A stretch of DNA of 64,000 bases from Narthecium ossifragum (GCA_963920575.1 OY986963.1:1712896-1776895); one strand, 5' to 3'. Shown: positions 48,176 to 59,840, counted from the stretch's first letter. The notes: generated by a model from the letters alone, not told the origin. Translations and numbers: made by a program.

Positions 48176-48836
48176 GCAGGCCTCCAACTCCATTACAAAT
48201 GTCAAATTGTAAGACTTTGTATTTTTAGACCGGCATGGAATTCGGTTACCATTGTATCTTAAACTCAAACACTTGTATATGACATTCGGCTTCAAGGATC
48301 CTATCCATAAGCCATGAAGTGCCAGACATTAAAGAAAGCAGTACGTTTTTTATTCAACCTAGTGGTTGTATTCTGATCTTGGCTTAGTCCACTCTAAACC
48401 TTATCATCGCTTGCCGAATCCAGCACTAGTTGGTTGCGAGACTTCAAAACTGCGATCATGGATGAAGTTGAAACACTTCTCTCGTGATAGAATTCAAGCT
48501 TAAAGAACTTGAACTACCAATGTTAAAAAGTGAAAGGTGGTCCTCAAAATATAAACTTGGGTTTAATTACACTTTAACTTGGTAGAGCCGCTCATGGTCA
48601 TCATTAAAGTATGGCTCACGAGCACTAATCCAGTGATTTAATTCATTGGCAGTGATTTATCGATGGATTAAGACCATTACCCATTCATGTCACGTGTCCA
48701 TGTACCTGTGCATTTGGACACACTCCTTTTGCACGCGTATGGCCACGTGCAATACAATGGGCGCACCCAAAGTTGTAATCTAACAAATGTAAAGAGAGTC
48801 AGTCCCTGGGGGAGGCGTCGACGGAGGTCGGTGGCG
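48176..48836. other. Intergenic DNA between two plus-strand genes
   Basis: It starts with the 3' UTR of the NARA5-like gene and ends with the promoter of the small Cys/His-rich gene. A cacgtg G-box lies near 48743. No TATA box or further gene is seen. Confidence 0.45.
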
Positions 48837-49350
48837 ATGGAGAAGCGAAGAGAGGAGGAGAAGGTCTGCAAGCGATGCAAGGTGGCGTACGACCCCTCTT
48901 CCAATAGCTCCTCGTCGTGCCGGTACCACCCTTCCTTCTTCGTTTGCCGCCGCCACGACGACCAGAAGAGGTATTACCTCTCTTATTTCATTAGGTCTCA
49001 TCCATAGACAATTCCGTCTAGGATTGCAACTCTGATGGCTGTTGTTTCCTAATCTTTTCTACAATTAAGTGGTTTTTGTGATCAATTTGTTTTGAGGATG
49101 GTTGTTTCTTTCTTTTCTAAGCGTATCTACCGCTCTATAATATCGACGATGCTGATTCCTTCAATCGATGGCTTGAAAGCTTGTTAACTATGGGAATATT
49201 TTATTTCCTCGGCTTTCTTGTTTAAGGTACTACGAGCTTGGTCCTGATGATCCTCCCTATGCTGCCAAATTCTACGACTGCTGTGGAGCTGAGGACCCAG
49301 ATGCCTTAGGCTGCACCTGTGACTTCCATACCTCATATGATGATGATTGA
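48837..49350 (+). CDS. Small Cys/His-rich protein, 85 residues
   Basis: Two exons, 48837-48970 and 49227-49350, join within an Arg codon to give 85 residues. The function is not recognised. Visible pattern: CKRCKVAYDP, then CRYHPSFFVCRRHDD, then YYELGPDDPPYAAKFYDCCG, and GCTCDFH near the end. The order C..C, C..H, CC, C.C..H suggests binding of one or two zinc ions and recalls the CHORD-type spacing, although key CHORD residues are not all present. The protein begins with a charged helix (MEKRREEEK) and ends with four acidic or aromatic residues. The splice junction falls between the two halves of the putative metal site, so the joined model is coherent. An upstream frame (from 48687) merely extends the exon through the leader. 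Converges with the RIN13-type gene 590 bp away. Confidence 0.78.
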
Positions 49351-49937
49351 TCTCACTCTCTCCCTCTGTGAACCTGAACTCGAGGCAAAATTCCTTCGGC
49401 CCGTGCAATATATTTGTACATAGAGAGTTCCTCTTGTAATTGCTAAATTCCATTGCATAATTGCTATTGTCTGAGAAACTTGGTAGCTGTATCTTGTTGT
49501 CATGAGTAAGAACAATAATCTTTTGTTCAAGATGATTTCACTTCTTTGCCTCAGCATGCATCCATTTTCTTCACACACTTGAATTCATTTTGTGAAGCAG
49601 CAAGTTTCTTGCTATTGGCTGCCACACTGTCTAGACAATAGATGTTACAATCAGGGAAATACATGAGATCCTCCTGGCATGCATCATGTGCTTTACACAA
49701 AATATTCAAAGACGTCATTTTTGTGCACCATTACCACTCAAGGAACCCATATTACTATTTGCATGAGCTCTGGAAAGTCTTGATGTGCTGATACCAAAAT
49801 GCTTGGAATTGCTGTTAATTTGCCAACAAACCCATAAAGAGAAAAGAAGTAATAAAAAGTATAAGTATAAAATACATAGAGTTGTTGCTATAAAAAAACC
49901 GGTAGCACTCAATACATTGGCAACCCAAAGCGAAGAA
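49351..49937. other. Convergent intergenic region
   Basis: The 3' ends of the small Cys/His-rich gene and the RIN13-type gene face each other here. No coding sequence is recognised. Confidence 0.45.
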
Positions 49938-51392
49938 TCATAACAAAATTTCCATCTCATCCTCCTTAGTAACCAAGGCAGTCGCTACTCTGGATACGTA
50001 CATTGGTTGGGCTCTTCTCATTTCCTTCCACTTCTTTTCTTGATCAGATGCATGGCAATGTCCTGCGCTACCTTCCCACATCTTACACGGAGCTGGCAAA
50101 TCGCAGATGTAGCAATAGCACTGAACCAAGCAATGAACATATACACATACAGGATTAATTTCTAATTATGATGAGTATCTCATAACCACAAACTTCTGAA
50201 AACAATTTCACTTTGACACTGAGGTATTTGGAAGCAAAAACTTGGTACCAAACGGCCTATGTTCTTGGCCTTTTCAGATGTCAATGACTCAGGCAGCTAT
50301 CAGAAAAGTTGAAACAGAGTATAGCATGATATACCTGAGGACAGAAGCTCTCATGCTTCGTCTTGTCAAATGGGTATTCCGCGCATAGATGCCTCGAATG
50401 GGGATAATCTCTGCAAGCAACATGCATACGCTTGCATAATTACTATAACTGAAACCCCAAACAGGAGTACATGGAAGAGCCGTACTCAGCTAAATGATAA
50501 GCATCACTGTAATGCAACGCACACTGAATAAAAAATGCTTCTTGGATCATAAAAGACCTACTGATCAGAGTTTCAACACATCATTCAATAACCAGCAAAA
50601 AGCGAATAGGCTGCCCAAGTGTCAATAGGAATCAAACTGAAGAATGATTGGCATTTCTAAATTCTAATCAATCTTGACACTGCCAATGGAATGAGTCTTT
50701 TGAGACTGCATGCCTATGGGAAGAAATCGTTTGATATCCTCTGTTTAAAAAGGTGGAGGGGCAATAGATCATAAGCTACTACCTAATTCAAGTGCTTACC
50801 TAAGAAATGTATAGGCTTTCCTTGTCTGGGTTAATAAATGATGTCTCTTTAACGGTCTCATGGGCAGCATACCACAATGCTCCTCGAAAAGCGCCACTTT
50901 CCAACGCTATCCATTCACCTTCCAATTCCAATCAAGAACAAGACTAGATACCCAAGAAGGGATCTTTTCTTAGGTTTTGGCTTTGGTTTTGGTTTAAGAA
51001 TTCGCCCTTCTTCCCACATTGCCGACATATAAATCGATTGGAATCGATTGAATCAATCCTTTCACCACAAAAATCTACTCATAAACAGATTGGAGACAGT
51101 GATGCTGAGATTAGAAAGCAAAGATGAGACGAACCTGTCCTCGCTCGGCGACGACGGAGACGTCATCATCGCCGCTTTTAAGATGGCATCCGCCGTCTAG
51201 GGGCGCGGACTTAAGATCCGACTCGAAGGGATCGATGTCCAGGATGCAGCATTCTTCACCGTCCGCCCTCTTCTCTTCCTCCGTCCTGCACTCCACGTCG
51301 GAGTAGGAGCCGCCACCTTGCTCCTCCTCGGACAAATCGGCCATGATCACCTTCGTTCGACCTCGAGGTTTTCGGGCCATCGAACCCACCAC
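49938..51392 (-). CDS. RIN13-type Cys-rich protein (RPM1-interacting protein 13-like)
   Basis: Three minus-strand exons, 51392-51135, 50430-50335 and 50120-49938, join in phase 0 to give 178 residues. Exon 1 encodes an acidic region with CCILDIDPFES. Exon 2 gives VACRDYPHSRHLCAEYPF and SFCPQ; exon 3 gives CYCYICDLPAPCKMW and HCHASDQ. This run of cysteines and histidines is the conserved block of RIN13-like plant proteins. RIN13 itself was found as a partner of the RPM1 immune receptor. The junction before exon 2 is the weakest part: the acceptor chosen (after atgcaag) keeps the frame and the VACRDYPH motif but has a poor polypyrimidine tract. The second Met (MARKPRG) could be the real start. 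The C-terminus may be longer if another intron exists. Confidence 0.75.
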
Positions 51393-52958
51393 CGAAGCTA
51401 TGGACGAAAGGCGCGCGGGGGGCTGCTCGTTTCAAACACCCCTTGAGCGCCGCTTCAAGACGGATTACCCCACGTGTCTTGCACCAAATAGCGATGGGAA
51501 TGGGGGCCGTCCCTGATAGTGTATATATATATATACATAAAATTACCTAAACACCCATGTAATATATCCGGGATGATTAATTTATAACCATCGTGTAGTC
51601 CTACGTCGCTGGAGAATGTCCTAGGTGAAGGTGACATGATAATCCTAGATTGAGGGGGGTTTAGTGGGAGGGAGTTATTGAGTGGTTATTGGAGTAGGGT
51701 TGGTGGTTAGCATGCCAAGTGGTAGGAGAATGTGTGGCGCTTATGTGACATGATAATTCTAGGTTGATGGGGGTTTAATGGGAGGGAGTTATTGAGTGAT
51801 TATTGGGGTGGCGTTGATGGTTATCCTGCAAGGTGGTAGCTTAATAGGGGCACCACTACTGTGTGCATATATAATTAAACTAGTTGTACCCCCTGCCACA
51901 TGGCAGGGTAACCACCAACCACACCCCAATAACCACCCAATAACTCCCTCCCACTAAACCCTCCTCAACCTAGGATTATCATGCCACATAGGTGTCATAT
52001 AAGCTCCACATAGGACATTCTCCCACCATACAGGACAACGAAAGTTTCACTTATAACCATAGTATCATATGAGGATGATAATATTGAAATATAGCATATA
52101 AACATTGCTAATTAATTTGTAAAGCTAGCTATTGTTTTTGCAATTATTGGATTGTATAATTAGATGTTGCAAACCTGCAACGAACGCCCTTTTCACCTAT
52201 CGATTTTCTATTTTTATAATATTAAATTTACTTTTAATTTATGTAAAATGTTACCATATTCACGGTGATATTAATTATATGCGTTGGATGGGTTAAACGG
52301 GTTGGAATTTAAATGGGTATGAGATCGGGTATATAAAACATAACGGGTTCAGGAGCATGATTTTGTGCATGAGAAGGTCCGTTCCAAACCCGCCCGTTGT
52401 CATCCCCACAACCAAAGAAACTCAAAGACCCGTTAGCATTACAACAGAAAAGCGGCCTAAAACTCGAAGGCCAAACTACAACCCGCATCGACCGACCATT
52501 CTTAATTCCAATTAATCTCGCCCGTCTAATAATACATCCTTCAAAGCTGATGAGTAATCCTCAGTATTCTACAAGCAATCACCCTGTCCATCGTTATTTG
52601 ATATATGTATCACATTATTATTTGTATTGTATATAATAAATACATATCCGTGAAGAAAGGCGTATAATAAATAGCACGTTACGTTCACCAATCATCCCAA
52701 AAGTTCAAGTTCAAGTTCATGGAAGATGATAAGTTTGTACATATATTAATGTTAAATTTCAAGCCTCAAGCCATGCAACCTTGATCTTGCCGATGCGTGC
52801 GCGTCGCTTGACTGTCAACGTGGTGGATTAATGCGCAGAGAGGAGGGAGAGGGAGTTAAAGGATAATTAAAAGGACAATAGATAGAGAGAGAAAGCTAGC
52901 TAGCTGTGGAAGTTAAAGAAGGTGGCGAGGTGTACGTTATGTAACGGAAGCCACACAA
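51393..52958. other. Intergenic DNA with a foldback repeat
   Basis: Contains the 51.6-52.0 kb foldback (listed separately), a short (TA)n tract at about 51521-51535 and AT-rich DNA. The left end is the promoter of the minus-strand RIN13-type gene; the right end is that of the 190-residue protein gene. No gene is seen. Confidence 0.5.
51607..52030. mobile_element. Foldback element: two direct 114-bp repeats and one inverted copy
   Basis: Direct copies start with gtgacatgataat at 51631 and 51745 (period 114) and share gggagggagttattgagtg and a G/T-rich second half. A third copy lies inverted at about 51895-52030 (plus strand: ccaataactccctcccacta). Transcribed, the region would form a long hairpin. 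A short palindrome, ccctgccacatggcaggg, marks the inner end of the inverted copy. No terminal duplication was found. Confidence 0.7.
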
Positions 52959-53967
52959 ATGGAAGACACGAGGAATGTGAGATCCCCAATGCCACCATTG
53001 TTGCCGAGGTTGGATCGCCTTGAATCTTTGGTAAGTTCCCCAGCCAGCATGTCTTCTTACCAATTAATTCGTTCTATTTGTTTCTTTTTCCATAGCTATA
53101 GCTATATATAGCTTAATAGCTAGCTAGACAGAGGAATGGAAATGATTGATTGATTGATTACAGATGGAGTATTTGGAGAGGAAGCTAAACTTTTCGAGAT
53201 GGAACGACGACGCAGCAATGGTCTCGCCTTTCCTGCCACTGGATTTAGCACTACGAGAGGCCCATGCCAAAGGATCCTTATTGGATCGGGTTTCTTCTCT
53301 CGAGCATCGTTTGGTTCAGGTACATGCGTACAAATAATTCTGAAACCAATTATAAATCTTAACATCTGCGCCATATATATATATATATAAAACAAGCCTA
53401 AAACTAGCTGAACAAAATTGGTGGTTGTATGATTAATTTAGTCACAGAACAATAACAATGTCTCATGTTAAATTGACGTTTTTTGTTTTCGAATGAAGCT
53501 AAGCTTGGAAATGGAAGCGAGCAGCGTGTCGAGCTCCTCGACCATACAAACATTCGAGACTGATCATTCTGTACTGAGACAAGGATCCAGTTTGAGAGAA
53601 CAATACTTGTCCGTTCAGAACCTTGAAGAAAACAATGATATTGGACGTCCAGAGGGAGGCCAGATCAGATTGGTCAATAAGCATGATACCCAGGTAACTT
53701 AATTTCATGCATATATTATTAGATTTTAAGGTCCATAGGTCATTGTCTAAAGAACATACACTTCTCTTTGTTAGTTTGAAATATAAATATATAAACTCAT
53801 CCCTTCCTATTTTTAAGCGTGAGTACATCGGAGACCAGAAGGTGCGATCATCGGTTGCAGAGCAATTGGTTGCTGATGCTAGAGATTCCACCGGAGGAGG
53901 ACGCAAGTATAAGAAGCAGCGCAAATCGCGAAAGAATTGGCATTACAAGAGATTGCTTGGCTGCTAA
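52959..53967 (+). CDS. Uncharacterised plant coiled-coil protein, 190 residues
   Basis: Four exons, 52959-53030, 53164-53319, 53499-53693 and 53818-53967, all in phase 0, give 190 residues. I do not recognise a named function. Visible parts: an N-terminal PMPPLLPRLDRLESL; a heptad-rich stretch across the exon 1-2 and 2-3 junctions (RLESLMEYLERKLNF, LLDRVSSLEHRLVQLSLEME) that should form a coiled coil; a low-complexity Ser/Thr-rich middle; and a basic C-terminus KKQRKSRKNWHYKRLLGC. The coiled-coil heptads continue smoothly over both junctions, which supports the model. The exon 3 acceptor follows gaatgaag and the exon 4 acceptor follows ttttaag, both canonical. A similar layout (DRV..LE.RL.QLSLE, closing W..LGC) recurs in small unnamed plant proteins. 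Location and partners are unknown. Confidence 0.65.
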
Positions 53968-55640
53968 TTTCTCATGTACTACTTTGTGTTTGCTTTCAAG
54001 CAAGGAAGCTTCATCCTTGCTTTTAACTAAACAGTAGCCATGAGGCAATCATATTTTCTATGCCCAATATATATATAATGATTAATTTCTTACCATTATT
54101 ATCTTGAAGGCTACACAAAATGGATGGATTCTGTGAAGTTAAATACGCATTTGTATGCAAAAATGAGTGTCCCCATATGATGGAATTTACTAAATAGTGG
54201 CCATGAGTTACTTTTAGTGCACATATGGTGGTGATAAACAAATTTTGGAGGACAGGGCTAAACAGTTTTATACATTAGTGCGATTCAACCTTTATTTGAC
54301 ACATAGTGGTCAATTTTAATTTGATTGGGATGGCTTTAAGCGACAACAAGATGATAAGGAGATATCATTTTCTATGTCATATTAAAATGCTAAAAAATAA
54401 AGCTGTTTAGAATCCAATGTTGAGAATAAGAAAATGGGCGTTTTTTAATAGCCGAGCCACTAATTATTAGGATATCTGTATATTGAGAGGATAGGATATC
54501 TATATATATGTATGCTCTATTGTAATTTATCATTGGCAAAAAATATGACTAGTTAGAATATGTGAATTTATAAAGACCATTATATTCCATTAAGAGTACC
54601 ATTTGAGAGAGAAGAAGTCGGAACAAGAAGTTTTGTATTGATTGCTGTCACTAATTATAGAGATTAATAAATAAAAATCCCTTATTTTTTCCATAATAAT
54701 GATTGATTGATAAAGATGTGGACAACGAGATTGTGACAGAAATTTTGAATAACGTTTTGCTTGAAGAAATCAAACTCTGGACGTTGTTGACCTAAATCTC
54801 GGTGATATTATACACCAAGTTACCGCCCTCATCCGCAGCTATATTCCATGATAAAAAATTCGTGATTCTTACAAAAAAACTCAATTTTTTGGGGGTAACT
54901 AAAAGCATAATAGGTGTCCCTTTTTTTTTTTTGTTTTTTTCTTTGAGCGTGAAGGCTGGGTTACAAAATTGGGCTATAGGATATGTCCGGCGACAACTCC
55001 ACCTCCAGCATTAGTAGCCTATTATCAACCATATAAAGTAACAAAAAGCCTCCCTCACCATACAGTCGGCAGGAGTGTTACAGGATGTAGAAATCAAGAG
55101 AAAAAGACAGGTCGACATCGACACAAGGCGTGTTTGGTTGGCTTGAAGTTGAAGTCACTTTTTTTAATAGTATCGTTGAAGTGGCTCACGGGGAAATGAT
55201 AAATAATATTAATAATATTATACTATAATAAAATATTAATATAAGTGGGTCTCACATATCCCATGTCATCTCGTGATTGGTCCACATAATCCAAAATAGT
55301 ATTATTTTAATATTTTAATTATTAAAATATTAATAATTTAATATTAAAATATTATTTTAATGTTTTTATTATAATTTAAAAAATATTAAATTATTAAAAA
55401 AATTCCTGAAATTGTCCACATGGGTGACCATATCTCCACTTCAAACACCAGCCACACACCAGAACTCATAAAATCCCATAAAATCACTCCCCATAAAATC
55501 GTGAAATCACTCCCCCAAAAAGTCAATCCACTTCAACTCATTTCTCAGCAACCAAACAGATCCATAAGACAAAGCCCCTACTCTAAAGTCATCAAGTTGC
55601 TCAAACCAGCATGCTCAGGATAAATCCCTCAACACTACTA
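53968..55640. other. AT-rich intergenic DNA with a MITE
   Basis: No gene is supported. A run of T lies at about 54921-54932. The right part holds the MITE at 55126-55562, listed separately. The 5' border of the large LINE lies near 55640. Confidence 0.5.
55126..55562. mobile_element. MITE-like element with AT-rich core
   Basis: The left end ggcgtgtttggttggcttg and its neighbour gaagttgaagt are mirrored at the right end, whose reverse complement reads ggatctgtttggttgctga followed by gagttgaagt. The core is strongly AT-rich and self-complementary (repeated taatatta). No coding capacity; no certain target-site duplication. Confidence 0.5.
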
Positions 55641-57902
55641 TATATTAAAGAGAAAGAAGATAATGTCCATAGCTCAAATACAGTAACAAAGAGCAGTGCA
55701 AGCAAATGGCGGGGGATCATGGATGCCCCCTTTTATGGGAAATTGGGATGGGTGAGCCGATGGATGATGGAGGTCAAGTCTTGTCTTCACAAGAGGAGGT
55801 GGATGCAGCCTTGGTGAACCACTTTCAGTTGTTGTGGACTGAAATTGGGGAATTTAATGACCTCCCACTCCCAGTGCTGCCAACGTTGGAGGGAGCCTAT
55901 CATGAGGATATGCTTGTGACGATCTCGGAGGCAGAAGTCATGGAAGCAATGAAGGAGATAGGAACCGACAGGTGCCCTGGGCTTGACGGAATATCAACCG
56001 AATTCTTCCTTCAATTCCAGCATGTCATCAAGGCTAATCCACGACGGATCAAAGACTTCAGACTCATAAATCTTTGTAACGTGAGTTATAAGATTATATT
56101 TACCATCCTTACTAACCGTCTTCACAAGGTAATTGGGGATCTTATAAGTCCGGAGCAATCGGCGTTTGTCCCCAAGTGGAGCATATTTGACAATGTGGTT
56201 GTGGGACATGAGTTCTTACACTCAATCCACAAGTCCCCGAAGTCTAGAGCTCTCATGGTTGTCAAAGTCGACCTCCAATCTGCTTACGATAGCGTGAAGT
56301 AGCCGTTCCTTCTCCGCGTGATGGAGAGGATGAACTTTCCAAGGCGATGGCGGGATTGGATCATGGTGTGCGTTATCTCTACACGATTTGCGCTGATCAT
56401 CAATGGAATAGTGACTGGGCACTTCACGGCATCAAGGGGACTGCGTCAGGGCGACCCAATTTCTCCATGTTTTTTCCTTTTGGTGCAGGAGACCCTGTCG
56501 TGACTCGTACCAAGGGGTTTGAAGGGCATAAAGTTCCACGAAGCTCTCCCACATTCTCTTTACTAACGACTGCATGCTTTTGACTAAGGCCACCGCGAAA
56601 GAGGCTCACAAAATTTTGATGATCCTAGAGGACTTCTTCTTGTTGTCCAGGCTGGAGATCAATCAGGCAAAGTCACATGTGCGCTTCTCTCCAAGCGTAG
56701 ATGAAGCCAGGCGATTTAGCATTTCACGTATTTGGGTGTCCGATTGACTCTGGAAGACTAAAGAATGCGGCCTTCAACGATCTACTGGGGTAGTTCCAAA
56801 AGCGCTTGAGTGATTGGTCCTCCCTAAAACTTGCGGGGGCAGGCTATGTTACTTTGATCAAGTCCATCCTCCATGCTACTCTGACGCATCTATTCTTGGT
56901 GACGCATGTCCCGAAAGTTGTGTTACATGACCTTGAATTCGTCTCCCGCACCTTCCTCTAGAATGGAAAGAAGGTTGGCAGGGTGTCTTGGGATCGTGTT
57001 TGCTCTCCAATTGGAGCAGGAGGACTCGGTTTGAGGCACTTTGATACATGACAACAGTCTCTAAGGATCAAGTGGGCATTGAGGCTTTGCTTGGAGCCTA
57101 CTTCGGTTTGGGCAAGAGTAATGCGGTTGAAGTATAAGTGGGTTGGTAACTTACCAACGGGTAGACTCCGGCGAGGTGATCTTCTCACTGGCGGGTGCAT
57201 CTACAAAGCTGCGAGTAAACTCCAAGAAGGCTTGCGATGGACTCCAATGGCTCGTGGAAGGGTGAATGTTTTGAAGGACTGCTAGGTCTTCGATAGCCTC
57301 CTAGCGAGCTCCCCCTCTTTCTTCTTTGCGCATATTCCAAGTGATCTCTGTGTTGGAGACCTGTTGGAGGAGTCTGGCTGCTGGCGTGAGGATATGCTTT
57401 TGGATTTCTTTTACCCAACACTGGCAGTTGGAATCAAGGAGATTAGAATTCCGCAGGGTTCAAGATTGGACAAGCAAGTATATATGGAGGTTGGGGGCCA
57501 AAGGTGAGATCTCTACTGCTTCGATTTAATTTGTGACTCTCCAAAGATCAAGTGGTGAGATTGATTGGGGAGGAGGGGACTACTGGCTTGCTAAACTTGT
57601 GTGGAAAGCTCCGATTGGGCCTCGGGTAAAATTCTTTCTATGGAAACTTTTTCATGGAAAGATCTTGGTGTCAAAATTTCTTTAGTATGTGGGTAGTATC
57701 CCGGACCTAATCTGTCTCAGGTGCACGAAGGATGTTGAGACCCCGGCACGCCTTTTATTTAACTGCAACTTCTCCTGGGAGGTCTGGGCACGGGTCTCCT
57801 ACGGTCGCCCATGTTCTCTATCCTTGGATGATTCTTGGAGGTTGATGTCTTGGCCGGCGCGCTCAGATTTGGCGGCAAATAAAACTTGGGTGGGGTGCAC
57901 CC

Positions 57903-58145
57903 TTTTTTTTTTGAAGAGCTGAGCTCGATGGCTAAGAACAGAGCAAATTACAACAACCTATGTAAAACATCAGATCCATCTTCTTGGATCCAAACAAAGC
58001 TCATCCTCAGACGATGACAAAAACGAGCAATTCCATCTTCTTTATCATTACAAGAGCGTGGAATATAGAGAAATAGGATAGAAGTAAATCGTTGGGCATC
58101 AAGCCCGACCTCGTTAGCTAGCCCCTCCAATTCTTTTGGCCATAG
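57903..58145 (-). mobile_element. Antisense 5'-truncated LINE tail inside the larger LINE
   Basis: Read on the minus strand, the insert encodes the RNase H end IPRSCNDKEDGIARFCHR, then a stop, a short 3' UTR and poly(A) (the T-run at 57903-57912). On both sides the host LINE shows acccttt (57899 and 58146), a probable 7-bp duplication. Removing it in thought rejoins the host zinc-knuckle frame ahead of the WWLWK motif, which confirms the insertion. Confidence 0.85.
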
Positions 58146-58613
58146 ACCCTTTGGTGGTTATGGAAGGACCAGAATGCGAGCATCTTTAACGAGCTTTTCT
58201 CCACCACTGAGCAGCTTGCACGCATGATCTCTCGGCATGTCAAAGACTTTGCTGTTGTTTTTCATCCGCGCCGTTCTCCTCCCCCGGCGCCCCTGCTGCT
58301 GCCACTGCCATTTGCTCAAATGCATCTGTCCGTGGGGGGGAGATAGGTCTGGCGACTGTTTTCTTCCCCGATGGGGTGACTATTACTTGGAATTGGGTTG
58401 CTCACACGCATACATCTTCAGTGGTTGAAGCAGAGATTCGCGCCATAGAGGGCGGGCTCTTGGAATCGAAGCGTATGGGCATCAGGTCAGTCATCTTGGA
58501 GTCTGATTCTTTACTTGGAGTTGGGTTTATCTTTGGGAGATTGGCATGGTCACAGGAGCTAGTGGGGGTTCTTTCGTCGATCTGGAGGCTGGTTTCCTCT
58601 TTTTTTTTCTAAT

Positions 58614-59410
58614 GCTATGTTCAGTGGCGGAACCAGGATAAGATTTAAGGGGGGGCGAAATCTAAAACAAAATGATCAAAAAAATTTCTTTTAAGTAATG
58701 CAAAGGCTACCTTGGAATTACAATATCCAACATTAAGGAATAAAAATAATAAAAATATTAAAATATATGTACCGTACTATGTGTTGCGATTGAGAGGTGG
58801 AAGTTGGATCCTACGCTTTTGCATTTTTTAGAACTTTTAAAGGTGAAATATGACATTAACACATGGGTAATATTTATATGGGATTGACAACATATTTTTC
58901 ATATATGTATATCCTAAATTCAAATAAAAGTCCAACCAATGTCGTCTCTCCATCTTAAACCATTTCATGTGTTCCCTCACTCCAGCTACATCCATCCTAA
59001 ATGTACCCTCTTCCCTGATTTATCTTAACATCTCCCTCTTAAATATTAAATAAGACAACCCATTAATTATTCTTTTGTCCTCTTGCTAGAGGCCACAATA
59101 GCTATACTGCTCCTCGCCGCCGATTGGAATAAAAGCATGTAAAAGAAACTTAGCCCTTCTTCCCTAGTTTATCTTAAACTCTTCCTCTAAAATGAGACAA
59201 AACACAACAACAAATCTATTGATTACTCTATTATCCTCTTACTAGAGTCCACAATAGTTATATTGCTCCTCGCCGCGAATTGGACTAAAATCTGTTGATT
59301 TGCCTCTATTCCAGTGCTTTGACTTGGGGGGGAGGGTTTTGGTGTTTCCGGTGTTGCCAAGGGGGGGGGGGGCGCCCCCCTCGCCCCCTGGTTCCGCCAC
59401 TGGCTATGTT
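58614..59410. mobile_element. hAT-type non-autonomous element, 781 bp
   Basis: The element runs 58622-59402. Its ends are perfect inverted repeats: cagtggcggaaccagg at the left and cctggttccgccactg at the right. It is flanked by an exact 8-bp duplication gctatgtt at 58614-58621 and 59403-59410, the hallmark of hAT elements. Next to both ends are long G/C runs. There is no transposase. It splits the RNase H part of the surrounding LINE, so it is younger than that LINE. Confidence 0.92.
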
Positions 59411-59840
59411 CATTCATAATCATACCTCGTGAGAATTCAACTGTATTGTGAATAGTTTGGCGTCATCAATTTGGGGGAATCCCTTGATCCCACAAAATTG
59501 AGGAGTTTCCATGTTTTTTATTCTATTTTTTTCCTTCTCTTTTGGTTCCGCAACCCCAACCCCAGGGCTTATCTAATCAAGAGAGAGAGGGACCTACGCC
59601 CACTAATATTGCATTTGCACTGACATATATAGAGCGACCCAAAAATTCATATTGGTCCGACCACAATCTAACTCCGGGCCCAATCGGACCGCCAGGACAA
59701 AATCCACGTCAGCTTCAGCTCAGCTAGCTTAAAATAAACAAAGATAATGGGTAACCGTTCCTATAATGCCTGTAAACCCCACTCCCTCCAATAAAAACAA
59801 GCCAATACGGCAATACCTTTCGAGGGGAAGAGAGGGAGGG

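Larger units (their letters stand above)
55640..59578 (+). mobile_element. Decayed L1-type LINE, nested with two later insertions
   Basis: A plus-strand LINE whose reverse transcriptase is readable in pieces: CPGLDGISTEFF, KDFRLINLCNVSYKI, EQSAFVPKWSIFDN, KVDLQSAYDSVK, a stop at 56300, then GLRQGDPISPCFF. The catalytic FADD box is changed (FTND, near 56564) and about 35 residues are missing before the RLINLCN block. A zinc-knuckle segment (IGPRVKFFLWKLFHGKI, CLRCTKDVETPARLLF) and RNase H (VVEAEIRAIEGGLLESK) follow, all broken by stops and frameshifts. Two insertions split it: an antisense LINE tail at 57903-58145 and a hAT-type element at 58622-59402. The 3' end (ggttccgcaaccc...gggcttatcta) matches the tail at 12683-12802. 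No poly(A) or duplication is certain. It cannot be active. Confidence 0.9.
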
